Shown piece after piece: positions 22,527-30,561 of a stretch of 33,875 bases of DNA. Each line of letters starts with the position of its first letter. Within the stretch, counting starts at the first letter, position 1. Both the position numbers and the translations under genes were made by a program. The stretch covers positions 1 through 33,875 of the forward strand of contig NZ_BLAD01000105.1 of NCBI RefSeq assembly GCF_009687845.1. Reading direction: 5' to 3'. Origin of the DNA: Acrocarpospora corrugata. Lineage in GTDB: Bacteria > Actinomycetota > Actinomycetes > Streptosporangiales > Streptosporangiaceae. The notes below the pieces were generated by a model. That model was not told where the DNA came from, made no database searches, and worked only from the letters and a program-made list of their open reading frames with translations.

Positions 22527-24488
22527 ATGAGCTGGCTTCTGGTCATGTTGGTGGCGTTGCCGCTGGTCGGGGCTGCGGGGTTGATGGCTCCCGCTTTCGC
22601 TGGGCGTGTTCCTCGTGGTTATGGCCTGGCTGTGTCCGGGGCCACGATGGCCTTGGCCGTTGCCGTGCTGGCGGCGTTCGATTATTCCGCGCCGGAACGC
22701 ATGCAGTTCGAGACTGATCTGTCGTGGATTCCGGGCCTGAACCTACGCTTCCACCTTGGGCTTGACGGCATTTCGCTGCCTCTGGTGGTGCTGACCGCGC
22801 TGCTCAGCTTCCTCTGTTTCGGCTACCTCGCGGGTCGGCCTTCCGGTCCGTCGCAGGACGCGACCAGGCTCGGAGTGCTTCGCCCCAGAGCGCTGGTGTT
22901 CACCCTGCTGGTGCTGGAATTCGGCATGCTGGGCACTTTCGTCGCGCTCGATCTGCTGCTGTTCTTCGTGTTCTTCGAGGTCGTGCTGATCCCGATGTAT
23001 TTCGTGATCGCCATTTGGGGAGGCACGCACCGGCGCGCGGCGGCGATCAAGTTCATCCTGTACACGCTGCTCGGGTCGGCCGTCCTACTGCTGGGCCTGC
23101 TCCTCATCTGGTCCCAGACCGGCACACTGGACATGGTCGCCCTGGCGAAATCTCACCCGATGTCACGATCGGTGCAGATCATTGCGTTCGTCGCCATCGG
23201 TATCGGTCTCGCGGTCAAAACTCCGATGTGGCCGCTTCACACCTGGCTACCGGACGCGCACACCGAAGCCCCCACCGTGGGTTCGGTGCTCCTGGCGGGC
23301 GTACTCCTCAAAATGGGCACCTACGGCTTCGCCCGGATCGCCATCCCGATCCTCCCCGAGGGCGCCGAAGCCGTCGCGCCCTGGCTGGGCGCTTTCGCCG
23401 TCATCGGCATCGTGTACGGCTCGCTCGCCTGCCTGGCCCAGAACGACCTGAAACGCATGATCGCCTACTCGTCGGTCGGCCACATGGGCTTCGTCCTCCT
23501 CGGCTTCGCGACCCTCACCCCCGTCGGCATCAACGCCGCCCTTTTCGGGAATGTCGCCCACGGCCTCATCACCGGCCTGCTCTTCTTCATCGCCGGAGCC
23601 ATCAAGGAACGCTACGGAACCGCCGACATGACCCGCCTCGGCGGCGGCATGCTCACCCGCCTCCCCTACGTCGGCTCCCTCCTCACCTTCGCCTGCATCG
23701 CCTCCCTCGGCCTCCCCGGCCTGGCCGGCTTCTGGGGCGAAATGCTCGCCCTCCAAGGCGCCTTCCAACCCGCCACCGCCCTACCCCGCCCCCTCTTCCT
23801 CACCTTCATGACCATCGGCGGCCTGGGCGCGGTCCTCACCGCCGCCTACTTCCTCCTCATGCTCTCCCGCATAACCCACGGCCACCCCGGCGAACCCACC
23901 ACCACACCTCCCGGCCCTCCCGTCGACACCGCCGAAGGCATCCCGGACCTAACGGAACCCGTAGCCGCAGCGACAGAGTCCACCGGAGATTCCGCCATCC
24001 CCGCTCCCGGGACGGACAGAGGCCTCATCGCACACGGAAGCGACGAGGCCGAAGGCCCCGCCGTGCCCGTTGGCGGGGGCGATGAATTCGCCGCTTCGGC
24101 TGGCGGGATGCACCGGGCTGAGGAGTCCGGTGTCCCTGTCGGCCCCCAAGCCATGGTGGATCCGGGCGCGGCCGTTGAGATGCCCCGGGTTGAGGAGTCC
24201 GCCGTCCCTGTCGGCGGGGGCGATAGGAGCGAAGGATCCAGCGTTCGAGTCCGCGGCACAGACAGAACCGAAGAGTCCGTGGTCCTGGTTCGCGGTGATG
24301 ACGTAGTCGAGGTGATCTCCGGTGGCGGCGGGCAGCCGGGTCCCGGCTCGAAACTCGCTGATGTCATGCCTTCCGAACTGGCGGCCTGGGTTCCACTGGT
24401 CGCACTGACCGTGTTCTTCGGCCTCTGGCCGTCGGCGTTGCTCGCGCTCACCGACCCTGCCGTGCAGTCCCTCCTGGGGGCCCCATGA
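22527..24488 (+). CDS. nuoM: Complex I-like antiporter subunit M with large C-terminal insertion
   Basis: The 653-residue protein is about 140-150 residues longer than a usual NuoM. The core is complete: FFEVVLIPMYF with E151, [17 protein letters not shown] with K231, QNDLKRMIAYSSVGHMG, and a GLPGLAGFWGEML block. The family sequence ends its penultimate helix at about residue 447 (YFLLMLSRITHGHP) and resumes only at about 615 with the last helix (AAWVPLVALTVFFGLWP). The insert between is hydrophilic, Pro/Gly/Glu-rich, and contains 13-residue repeats. By the usual 14-helix topology this loop faces the cytoplasm, which is inference. The ATG at 22527 follows the repeated GGGGGCGGTGATG sequence. 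Function as a proton-pumping subunit is likely retained. Confidence 0.93.
   Translation: MSWLLVMLVALPLVGAAGLMAPAFAGRVPRGYGLAVSGATMALAVAVLAAFDYSAPERMQFETDLSWIPGLNLRFHLGLDGISLPLVVLTALLSFLCFGYLAGRPSGPSQDATRLGVLRPRALVFTLLVLEFGMLGTFVALDLLLFFVFFEVVLIPMYFVIAIWGGTHRRAAAIKFILYTLLGSAVLLLGLLLIWSQTGTLDMVALAKSHPMSRSVQIIAFVAIGIGLAVKTPMWPLHTWLPDAHTEAPTVGSVLLAGVLLKMGTYGFARIAIPILPEGAEAVAPWLGAFAVIGIVYGSLACLAQNDLKRMIAYSSVGHMGFVLLGFATLTPVGINAALFGNVAHGLITGLLFFIAGAIKERYGTADMTRLGGGMLTRLPYVGSLLTFACIASLGLPGLAGFWGEMLALQGAFQPATALPRPLFLTFMTIGGLGAVLTAAYFLLMLSRITHGHPGEPTTTPPGPPVDTAEGIPDLTEPVAAATESTGDSAIPAPGTDRGLIAHGSDEAEGPAVPVGGGDEFAASAGGMHRAEESGVPVGPQAMVDPGAAVEMPRVEESAVPVGGGDRSEGSSVRVRGTDRTEESVVLVRGDDVVEVISGGGGQPGPGSKLADVMPSELAAWVPLVALTVFFGLWPSALLALTDPAVQSLLGAP
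24040..24310 (+). repeat. In-frame repeats within nuoM
   Basis: Degenerate units of about 39 bases encode related peptides: AEGPAVPVGGGDE, AEESGVPVG, VEESAVPVGGGDR, SEGSSVRVRGTDR and TEESVVLVRGDD (residues about 508-591). GAGGAGTCCG and CCTGTCGGC are shared by neighbouring units. All units keep the reading frame, so they have been expanded or kept as coding sequence. Confidence 0.8.
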
Positions 24489-24575
24489 TCCGCATCGGCT
24501 CAGTGGATGCTTGGCTCAATGCCAAAGATGTTCGGTGCGGGGGGCTGCTGCCTGGCGGGGTGGAGTGGTGGGCCG

Positions 24576-26237
24576 ATGATTCAGTCGATTGATTACTGGG
24601 CGATTGCCGCGCCGCTGATTCTTGCGTTGACTGCTGGGCTGGTGCTTGTTCTTGATGCCTTTCTGCCCGCTCGGGTGGGTGGGGCGCGGAACGTGCTCGG
24701 GTTGATTTCGCTGGTGGGTGTGCTGGCGGCGCTGGGTGTCGTGGCGGCGCAGGCCGTGCGCGGGGATGAGTTGCGGACGTTCTGTGTGCCGGGGGCGGGT
24801 GCGTCGTGCTCGTTTGTGATGGATTCGTTTACGGAGGTGTTCGCGGGGCTGACGCTGGTGGCGGGTGCCGTCGTCATTCTGCTGTCGTTGGCGGAGTTGG
24901 CCGGTGGGCGGATTCCGGTGGGGGAGTGGTATTTCCTGCTGCTGGCGACGCTGACCGGGGCGGTGCTGCTGCCGGCCGCGCGGGATCTGGTCATGCTGGT
25001 CGTCGCGCTGGAGTTGGTGTCACTTCCGGTGTTCGCGCTGACGGCGTTGCGGCGGTACGACGGGCGGGCCTCTGAAGCGGCGTTGAAGCTGTTCGTGGTG
25101 TCTGTCGTGTCGACCGCGGTGATGTTGTTCGGGGTTTCGCTGCTCTATGGCATGACCGGTGCCGTGCATCTGGACCGGGTGGCGGCGGCGCTCCAACCGA
25201 CCTACGCGGACGGCTCCGCGAGCTCTTCGGCGCAGCAACTGGAAATAACCGGCGCCGTGCTGCACAACGGATCCGCAGTCGTGACCGTGGGCGTGGTGCT
25301 GGTGCTCGCCGGGTTCGCGTTCAAGGTCGCCGCGGTGCCGTTCCACTTCTGGGCGGGCGACGTCTACGAAGGCGCGCCGGTACCTGTAGCCGCATTGCTG
25401 TCGGTGATCTCGAAAGCGGCCGGTTTCGCCGGGTTGATCCTCGTGCTCAGCCGCGCCCTGGTCAGCGAGGCGGCCGCCTGGACCCCCCTCCTCGCGATCA
25501 TCGCCGCGCTCACCATGACAGTCGGCAACGTCCTCGCACTCCGGCAACGCCACGCGGTACGCATGCTCGCCTGGTCGTCGGTCGCCCAATCGGGCTACAT
25601 CCTGGCGCCGCTCGCCGTCCACCTGGACATCGTGTCCACGATGAACCAATGGGTGGAGCGGGGCGTCGTCGACGTCTCCAGCCCAGACCAGGCCGCGCGA
25701 GCCGGGCTGGAGCTCAGCTCGATATCGCAGGTCGTCGAGCTGTCCAACCAGGCGGGCGTACTGGGGGCGGTGAACGCGTCGATCGCCTACCTGGTGTTCT
25801 ACGCGGCGATGAACCTGCTGGCGTTCGCCGTGGTCATGCTGGTCTCCCGCCGGCACCCGGGCAACCAGCTCGACGACTACCGGGGGCTCGCCTTCCGAAG
25901 CCCCGGCGCCGCGCTCTCCCTCGCCTTCGCCCTGATCTGCCTGGCCGGACTTCCGCCGGGCCTCGCGGGCCTGTTCGCCAAGGTCGTCGTGTTCCGTGAG
26001 ATCGTCGCGGGCGGCCTCGGCTGGCTGGCAATCGTCATGGCGATCAACACCGTGATCGGGCTCTACTACTACCTGGCGTGGACGGCCCGGCTGTTCACCC
26101 CGGCTCCGGCGGGCGACAGCCGTACCGTGCCAGCACAGCAGGGGCGGACCCCTGTCGTCATCGCCATCGGCGCCGCGCTGCTGGTCACGGTCGCCTTCTC
26201 GGTGGTGCCCCAACTGGTGCTCGGCACCCTCGGCTGA
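24576..26237 (+). CDS. nuoN: Complex I-like antiporter subunit N
   Basis: The 553-residue protein starts at the ATG at 24576 (MIQSIDYWAIAAPLILAL), which places the first helix as in the family; an upstream in-frame ATG at 24507 would add 23 non-conserved residues. Conserved blocks are LVALELVSLPVFAL (Glu of helix 5), FKVAAVPFHFWAGDVYEGAP (Lys of helix 7), and RMLAWSSVAQSGYI. Residues about 352-398 form a hydrophilic segment (DIVSTMNQWVERG, DVSSPDQAARA, SQVVELSNQ) not present in the short family members. The last helix ends in VVPQLVLGTLG. It is the final nuo gene; a CCCG-GATC-CGGG palindrome (26239-26250) follows the stop. NuoN is the antiporter-like subunit closest to the quinone site. Confidence 0.93.
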   Translation: MIQSIDYWAIAAPLILALTAGLVLVLDAFLPARVGGARNVLGLISLVGVLAALGVVAAQAVRGDELRTFCVPGAGASCSFVMDSFTEVFAGLTLVAGAVVILLSLAELAGGRIPVGEWYFLLLATLTGAVLLPAARDLVMLVVALELVSLPVFALTALRRYDGRASEAALKLFVVSVVSTAVMLFGVSLLYGMTGAVHLDRVAAALQPTYADGSASSSAQQLEITGAVLHNGSAVVTVGVVLVLAGFAFKVAAVPFHFWAGDVYEGAPVPVAALLSVISKAAGFAGLILVLSRALVSEAAAWTPLLAIIAALTMTVGNVLALRQRHAVRMLAWSSVAQSGYILAPLAVHLDIVSTMNQWVERGVVDVSSPDQAARAGLELSSISQVVELSNQAGVLGAVNASIAYLVFYAAMNLLAFAVVMLVSRRHPGNQLDDYRGLAFRSPGAALSLAFALICLAGLPPGLAGLFAKVVVFREIVAGGLGWLAIVMAINTVIGLYYYLAWTARLFTPAPAGDSRTVPAQQGRTPVVIAIGAALLVTVAFSVVPQLVLGTLG

Positions 26238-26332
26238 ACCCGGATCCGGGAACGTTCGACCTGGCCGCGCGCGTTGGACGGTCGGTGGACGCGGGTCGCT
26301 CCGCCGTCTCGGGCTGAGCGGGAGGAGGAGGC

Positions 26333-27178
26333 ATGCGTCACAACTGTGTGCGTAGTGCGGTGCTTCTGGGGGCTCTGTCCGGTTTTCTGCTGGGGATCGG
26401 CGCCTGGTTCGGCGGCGGCACGGGAGTTCGGATCGCTGTTCTGGTCGCACTCGGAGCCTGCGGCGTCGCCTTCTTCTTCGCCGACCGCATCGCCCTGGCC
26501 GCCATCCGCGCCCGCCCCGTCGGCGAGGTCGAACAGCCTGATCTGTACGGAATCGTCCGCGAACTCTCCTACGACGCCCGCCGACCGATGCCCCGCCTCT
26601 ACCTGGCCCCCGCCGGCCAGCCGAACGCCTTCGCCACCGGCCGCAACCCCCGCAATGCCGCCATCTGCGTCACCCGCGGCCTGATCACCCTCCTGGACGA
26701 ACGAGAACTCCGCGGAGTCATCGCCCACGAGCTCTCCCACGTCTACAACCGCGACATCCTGCTCAACTCCATCGCAGGCGCCCTCGCCACGATGATCACC
26801 TACTTCGGCTACATCGGCGCATTCTTCGGCGCCACCGATGAAGGCGACGAACCTCCCGGCTTCTTCGGCGCCCTCATCCTGCTGACCCTCGGCCCGGTCG
26901 CCGCCACCATGATCCGCATCTCCATCGCGCGCTCCCGCGAATTCGCCGCCGACGAGGCCGCGGCCCGCCTCACCGGCGACCCCGCCTCCCTGGCCAACGC
27001 TCTCCGCAAGATCGACGCTGGCACCCACCACCTCCCCCTCCGCAAGAACGCGCAAATCACCTCAGCCGGCCACATGATGATCGCCAGCCCGTTCGGCACC
27101 AACTTCTGGTTCGCCACCCATCCACCAACCACCGAACGCATCGCCCGCCTGGAACGCATGGCGGGCCGCCCAGTCTGA
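26333..27178 (+). CDS. htpX: Membrane zinc metalloprotease HtpX
   Basis: The 281-residue protein has two N-terminal membrane helices (about 10-28 and 32-52), then an M48 peptidase domain. The zinc motif is HELSH (132-136) in GVIAHELSHVYNRDIL, and a downstream SREFAADEAAARL supplies the third ligand Glu. A second pair of helices lies between (about 145-165 and 177-195). HtpX proteins degrade misfolded membrane proteins in a quality-control role. The ATG at 26333 has a GGGAGGAGGAG ribosome binding site. It is 95 bp after nuoN on the same strand, so it may be co-transcribed; this neighbourhood (nuo genes then htpX) is one I recall from Streptomyces. It is followed by a 99-bp convergent gap with no clear terminator. 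Confidence 0.92.
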   Translation: MRHNCVRSAVLLGALSGFLLGIGAWFGGGTGVRIAVLVALGACGVAFFFADRIALAAIRARPVGEVEQPDLYGIVRELSYDARRPMPRLYLAPAGQPNAFATGRNPRNAAICVTRGLITLLDERELRGVIAHELSHVYNRDILLNSIAGALATMITYFGYIGAFFGATDEGDEPPGFFGALILLTLGPVAATMIRISIARSREFAADEAAARLTGDPASLANALRKIDAGTHHLPLRKNAQITSAGHMMIASPFGTNFWFATHPPTTERIARLERMAGRPV

Positions 27179-27277
27179 CGGCAGCGTTGGCAGCTCGCGC
27201 CTACGCCCGGCAGCCGATGACAGGCACCAGTACCAGCGCTGGGAGCTTCCACGCGGAAACCGCGCGGAGCCCCGGTC

Positions 27278-27853
27278 CTACGAGTGCTGGTGGATCGGCT
27301 CAGTTTCGTCGGCGCGGAGTCCGGGCAGGCCGTCGATGCTCTCGCGGTTGTTCTTGGCCTTGTAGGCGCGTTGACCCTGCGCGTCTTTGCGGCCCTTCTG
27401 TTCGTCGAGGAGCATACGATCCTTCTGGAACGTCATGAACGGGACCGCGAAGCCGCACGAGTCGGTGATTCGATCGCAGGTGATCACGATGATTGAGCGG
27501 ACACCCGGATGTGGGCCGAACTTGGTGATCAATTCGGCGAATTCCGGCTCTTCCGGGGTGATGATGGTGCCAGTGCCGTACAGGCGGACGATGTTGGGTT
27601 TGCCGGAGAACGCGCAGAACATGATGGTGATGCGGCCGTTGTCGCGGATGTGGGCGATGGTCTCCACGCCGCTGCCGTCAAGATCGAGATAGGCGACCGT
27701 GGTGTTGTCGAGAACGGCGAAGGTATCCGGGTACCCCTTCGGCGAGACATTGACATGTCCGCCGGACTCAGGGGCCGTTGCAACGAAATAGACGGGTTGC
27801 TCGGCAATGAAGCTCCGCAACCGGTCTGTCAGCTCCTCATAGACCTTGCCCAT
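27278..27853 (-). CDS. Pyridoxamine 5'-phosphate oxidase-like flavoprotein
   Basis: The 191-residue protein has the split-barrel FMN-binding fold of the PPOX family. Visible blocks are FVATAPESGGHVNVSPKG near residue 24, VAYLDLDGSGVETIAHI, and GRITIMFCAFSGKPNIVRL, followed by a YGTGTII strand. A C-terminal charged helix (KDRMLLDEQKGRKDAQGQRAY) may support dimerisation. Such proteins bind FMN or F420 and reduce or bind small substrates; PNPOx itself lacks this layout, so it is not pdxH. It is 19 bp downstream of the beta-propeller-like gene and probably transcribed with it. The substrate is unknown. Confidence 0.8.
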   Translation of the reverse strand: MGKVYEELTDRLRSFIAEQPVYFVATAPESGGHVNVSPKGYPDTFAVLDNTTVAYLDLDGSGVETIAHIRDNGRITIMFCAFSGKPNIVRLYGTGTIITPEEPEFAELITKFGPHPGVRSIIVITCDRITDSCGFAVPFMTFQKDRMLLDEQKGRKDAQGQRAYKAKNNRESIDGLPGLRADETEPIHQHS

Positions 27854-27872
27854 ATTTCGACGATAACCCGGT

Positions 27873-28853
27873 TCATCCGCCCGGAACCCGGTAGTCCCAT
27901 ATCTTAGACTTGATCTTGAACGTGTCCGTCTTCGTCGCCGCGCCGGTGCCGGCGTTCACCTGCCACGAGGTGGTCCAGATGGCCGCGTAGTTGTCGGCGT
28001 CACGGTACGACCAGAGGACGATTTGATCGCTGGTGTCCCACAGCAGCCGCTGCGCCCCCTCCTGCTTCGGGATCGCGATCGTGACCTTGGGCCCGACCGT
28101 GTCACTCGCCAGGTCATAGGTCCGCAGCGATTTCGCGCCCGCGTTGCTGCTCACGACCACCGCCACCGTGCTGCCGTCGTCGGCCAGCGCGACCGGCCCG
28201 TTGTTCGTCACGACCTGCGGCACGATCTGGCTGTTGACCTCATTCCCTTCCTTGTCGTACGAGGTGTACTCGAAGGTGTTCTCGTCCGTGTACCGGGTGG
28301 TCAGGACGTAATCCCCGCCAGGGCTGACGGTTTCCACCGTCGCGGTGCCCTTGATCGTGTGGACCTCACCGGTGTCCACCTCGACGATCAGGGACGGCCG
28401 CTGGACGGTGTCATCGAGGTAGTCGACGACCAGCACCGTCCCGTCCTTCGACAAGAACGTTCCAACATCGATTATGTGGAGGCCCTTCGGCACCCGCGCG
28501 GCCTCGGCCGGCAGCGTGATCACCTTCTTCGCCACCACATCCCGGACCACCAGCCGCCTGTCGGCCTTCCGGAAGTAGGCGACCCGCCGCCCATCGGCAC
28601 TGACGCGGACCGGCAGCGCCATGTCCTCCACCACTTTGCCATTCGCCCCGGCCGGAAAAATCAGCGCGTCCGTCAGCGCGACCTGCTTTCCGCCGCGCAG
28701 CGTCAACGTCCAGGACCCGCACGGCACCCGGTAATCCTCTTTCGGGCAGCTTTTCAGCGTCGCATAGCGCGCGGTGCCCGTATCCGCGTGCGCAACCGCC
28801 GGCGGCAAAACGACGGCTGCCGTCGCGATCGCCAGAATCGCCAGTCTTTTCAT
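27873..28853 (-). CDS. Secreted protein with WD40/TolB-like beta-propeller sequence
   Basis: The protein of about 326 residues begins with a classical signal peptide, MKRLAILAIATAAVVLPP then VAHA, with cleavage expected after AHA near residue 22. I chose the ATG at 28853: AAGGA lies 7-9 bases upstream, while the ATG at 28859 would be only 2 bases from it. The mature part consists of repeated beta-strand blocks of about 40-45 residues, such as VRVSADGRRVAYFRKADRR, VETVSPGGDYVLTTRYTDE, and VALADDGSTVAVVVSSNAG, each with the S-x-D/G-G turn of WD40-like propellers. Two cysteines (SCPKEDYRVPC) may form a disulfide. It diverges from the ECF sigma gene. The function is unknown. Confidence 0.75.
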   Translation of the reverse strand: MKRLAILAIATAAVVLPPAVAHADTGTARYATLKSCPKEDYRVPCGSWTLTLRGGKQVALTDALIFPAGANGKVVEDMALPVRVSADGRRVAYFRKADRRLVVRDVVAKKVITLPAEAARVPKGLHIIDVGTFLSKDGTVLVVDYLDDTVQRPSLIVEVDTGEVHTIKGTATVETVSPGGDYVLTTRYTDENTFEYTSYDKEGNEVNSQIVPQVVTNNGPVALADDGSTVAVVVSSNAGAKSLRTYDLASDTVGPKVTIAIPKQEGAQRLLWDTSDQIVLWSYRDADNYAAIWTTSWQVNAGTGAATKTDTFKIKSKIWDYRVPGG

Positions 28854-28991
28854 CGTCATTTCCTTTCGTCACTGAAGTAGATGTGACTCCGCGACCAAAA
28901 GTTGCATAACGAATAGATAACAGCCCTGTGAGTGCGTGCGACGAACGCGATCCGACAGGCTCGTGAAACCGGCATCGACCAGGCTCGTCCC

Positions 28992-29543
28992 GTGAACACC
29001 TCACTCGATTCGACCAGGCCCGATCCGAACCGCTCGTCCTACTGCCGACGCGGCATGCTGGAGCGTTTCCGCGCAGGCGACGAGGCCGCGTTCGCCGAGA
29101 TCGGGGCCCGCTACCGGCCCGCGCTTTTCCGCACCGCACTGACCCTGCTCGGCGACACGCACCTGGCCGACGAGGCCGTCCAGGACGCACTCCTGCGCGC
29201 CTGGCGGAACGCCGCCACCTTCGACACCTCCCGTGAAATCACGCCCTGGCTGTACCAGATCGTCCGCCGCTGCGCCTTCAGCGTGCACCGCCGCGCCAGC
29301 CGCCACCCCACCACCACCGAACTCCCCGACACCTTCCCCACACCAACCACCGACATTTCCGATTCGGTACGGCACGCCGTACAAAACCTCGAACCAGATC
29401 ACCGGCGCGTGGTCGAACTCATGTATTTCGAGGGCCTGACCCAGCAAGAAGTCGCCGAACAACTCCGAATCCCGATCGGCACGGTGAAATCCCGCGCCTC
29501 CCGCGCCCACAACCGCCTCGGCGAACTCCTCACAAAACAATGA
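28992..29543 (+). CDS. ECF-family RNA polymerase sigma factor
   Basis: The product of about 183 residues has the two-domain form of ECF sigma factors. Region 2 includes FRAGDEAAFAEIGARYRPALF, ADEAVQDALLRAWR and TPWLYQIVRRCAFSVHR; region 4 includes LEPDHRRVVELMYFEGLTQ and VAEQLRIPIGTVKSRASRAH, the helix-turn-helix for the -35 element. The start is uncertain: I use the GTG at 28992, but a GTG at 28932 or the ATG at 29055 is also in frame and none has a clear ribosome binding site. No anti-sigma gene follows; the gene is closed off by a strong terminator. Its closest partner is the divergent secreted beta-propeller gene, a possible target. Confidence 0.85.
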   Translation: MNTSLDSTRPDPNRSSYCRRGMLERFRAGDEAAFAEIGARYRPALFRTALTLLGDTHLADEAVQDALLRAWRNAATFDTSREITPWLYQIVRRCAFSVHRRASRHPTTTELPDTFPTPTTDISDSVRHAVQNLEPDHRRVVELMYFEGLTQQEVAEQLRIPIGTVKSRASRAHNRLGELLTKQ

Positions 29544-29558
29544 GCCGGAAAACACGAA

Positions 29559-29588
29559 ACCGGGCCGGGAAATGAATCCCGGCCCGGT
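29559..29588. terminator. Bidirectional hairpin terminator
   Basis: ACCGGGCCGGGA (29559-29570) and TCCCGGCCCGGT (29577-29588) form a perfect 12-bp stem with a 6-base loop, 16 bases after the sigma factor stop. The same hairpin lies downstream of the minus-strand RTX gene, so it may stop both convergent transcripts. There is only a weak U-tract. Confidence 0.75.
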
Positions 29589-29654
29589 GTTCCAGTCATC
29601 TGCCAGAGAGGACGACGCTATTCTGGCCGCCCAGTCCATGACGCTGATCGTTTC

Positions 29655-30428
29655 TTAGCTGACGGACTCGCAGTTGATCGCCGCTGGGTCCGCCCGGTCC
29701 ACCAGCGCGGTGTCATTGTCGCTGTCCCCGCCCTCGCCGCAGTCGATCTCCGTGTCGCTGCCGCCGTCCCGCGAAACGAGCGCGTCCGACCCGCCGTACC
29801 CGCGCAACGTGTCCCGCCCGAGCCCGCCGTCGAAAGCGTTGTTCTTCTCGTCGCCGAACATCAGGTCGTCGAACCTGCTGCCGACCACTTTCTCGATGTC
29901 GTCGGCGACGTTGTCCTTGTCGCTGAACCGCCCGTCGTTGTTCGAACTGTCCATGTTCACGTCAACGGCATTGGTGCTGTTGAGGAAGCTGACGATGTCC
30001 GAACCGGCGCCACCGATGTAGGTGATGGTGCTGACACCCGACGCGGTCCCGCCGAAGAAGGTGTCATCGCCGGCCTCCCCGGCCGCGCCGCCGACAAGCG
30101 CCGCATTGATTCTGATGGTGTCATTCCCAGCGCCCAGATTGGCGGAAAGACCACCCAGGATGCCGTTGCACGACACCTGCTTGGCGGTCACGCTCTGGCA
30201 GCCGACCCCCGGCGCGATCGCGACCGAGTCGGTCACGTTGATCTTGCCACTGGAGACGAAGACGTTGACATTGTTGGCGCCAGCCGTGCCGATGTAGACA
30301 ACGGCGCCCTGAACGACCCGGACCGACGAAGTCGCGGCCGCGTGGCCGGCTGTGGCGACCCCGCCCAGCATCGCGGCCGAAAGGCCGGCGAGAACGGACA
30401 GTCGCCTGAGTGTACGAGTGATTTTCAC
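29655..30428 (-). CDS. Secreted RTX-type calcium-binding repeat protein
   Basis: The product of about 257 residues begins at the GTG at 30428 (MKITRTLRRLSVLAGL), with GGAG 6 bases upstream. The signal peptide ends in ATAGHA near residue 30. The mature protein carries hemolysin-type nonapeptide repeats: GAGNDTI, GEAGDDTFFGG, GGAGSDIV, SRFDDLMFGDEKNNAFDGG, and GRDTLRGYGGSDAL, which bind calcium between parallel beta-strands. A C-terminal block, VDRADPAAINCESVS, is common in actinobacterial relatives. It may act at the surface or in the matrix. An ISL3 element sits 113 bases upstream of the start, and the transposase frame runs into this gene without a stop. The natural promoter may have been displaced. 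Confidence 0.82.
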   Translation of the reverse strand: MKITRTLRRLSVLAGLSAAMLGGVATAGHAAATSSVRVVQGAVVYIGTAGANNVNVFVSSGKINVTDSVAIAPGVGCQSVTAKQVSCNGILGGLSANLGAGNDTIRINAALVGGAAGEAGDDTFFGGTASGVSTITYIGGAGSDIVSFLNSTNAVDVNMDSSNNDGRFSDKDNVADDIEKVVGSRFDDLMFGDEKNNAFDGGLGRDTLRGYGGSDALVSRDGGSDTEIDCGEGGDSDNDTALVDRADPAAINCESVS

Positions 30429-30532
30429 GGTGCTCTCCATGAGTGAAACGAACCCGGATGACCTCCATCCGGTCAGTCGCTCCGCACTACGCGACCACTC
30501 GCGCCCACCGTTCTCCAACGTGCCGAACGGCA

Positions 30533-30561
30533 CACAAAATGGGTCTTCGAATTTAAGCGGG
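30533..30561. repeat. Left target duplication and inverted repeat of the ISL3 element
   Basis: CACAAAAT (30533-30540) is the left 8-bp direct repeat. The element starts at 30541 with GGGTCTTCGAATTTAAGCGG, which matches the inverted right end GGCTCTTCGAGCTTGATCGG at most positions (16 of 21). Just outside, GTGCCG-AA-CGGCAC (30520-30533) is a perfect hairpin overlapping the duplication. Confidence 0.88.

Noticed and set aside
27179-27277. Terminator between htpX and the PPOX gene
   Set aside because: CCAGCGCTGG and short GC-rich palindromes are present but too small or unaccompanied by a U-tract to support a call.
28928-28966. Short upstream frame (VSACDERDPTGS) before the ECF sigma gene
   Set aside because: It has 12 codons, no ribosome binding site and no regulatory features; chance is sufficient.
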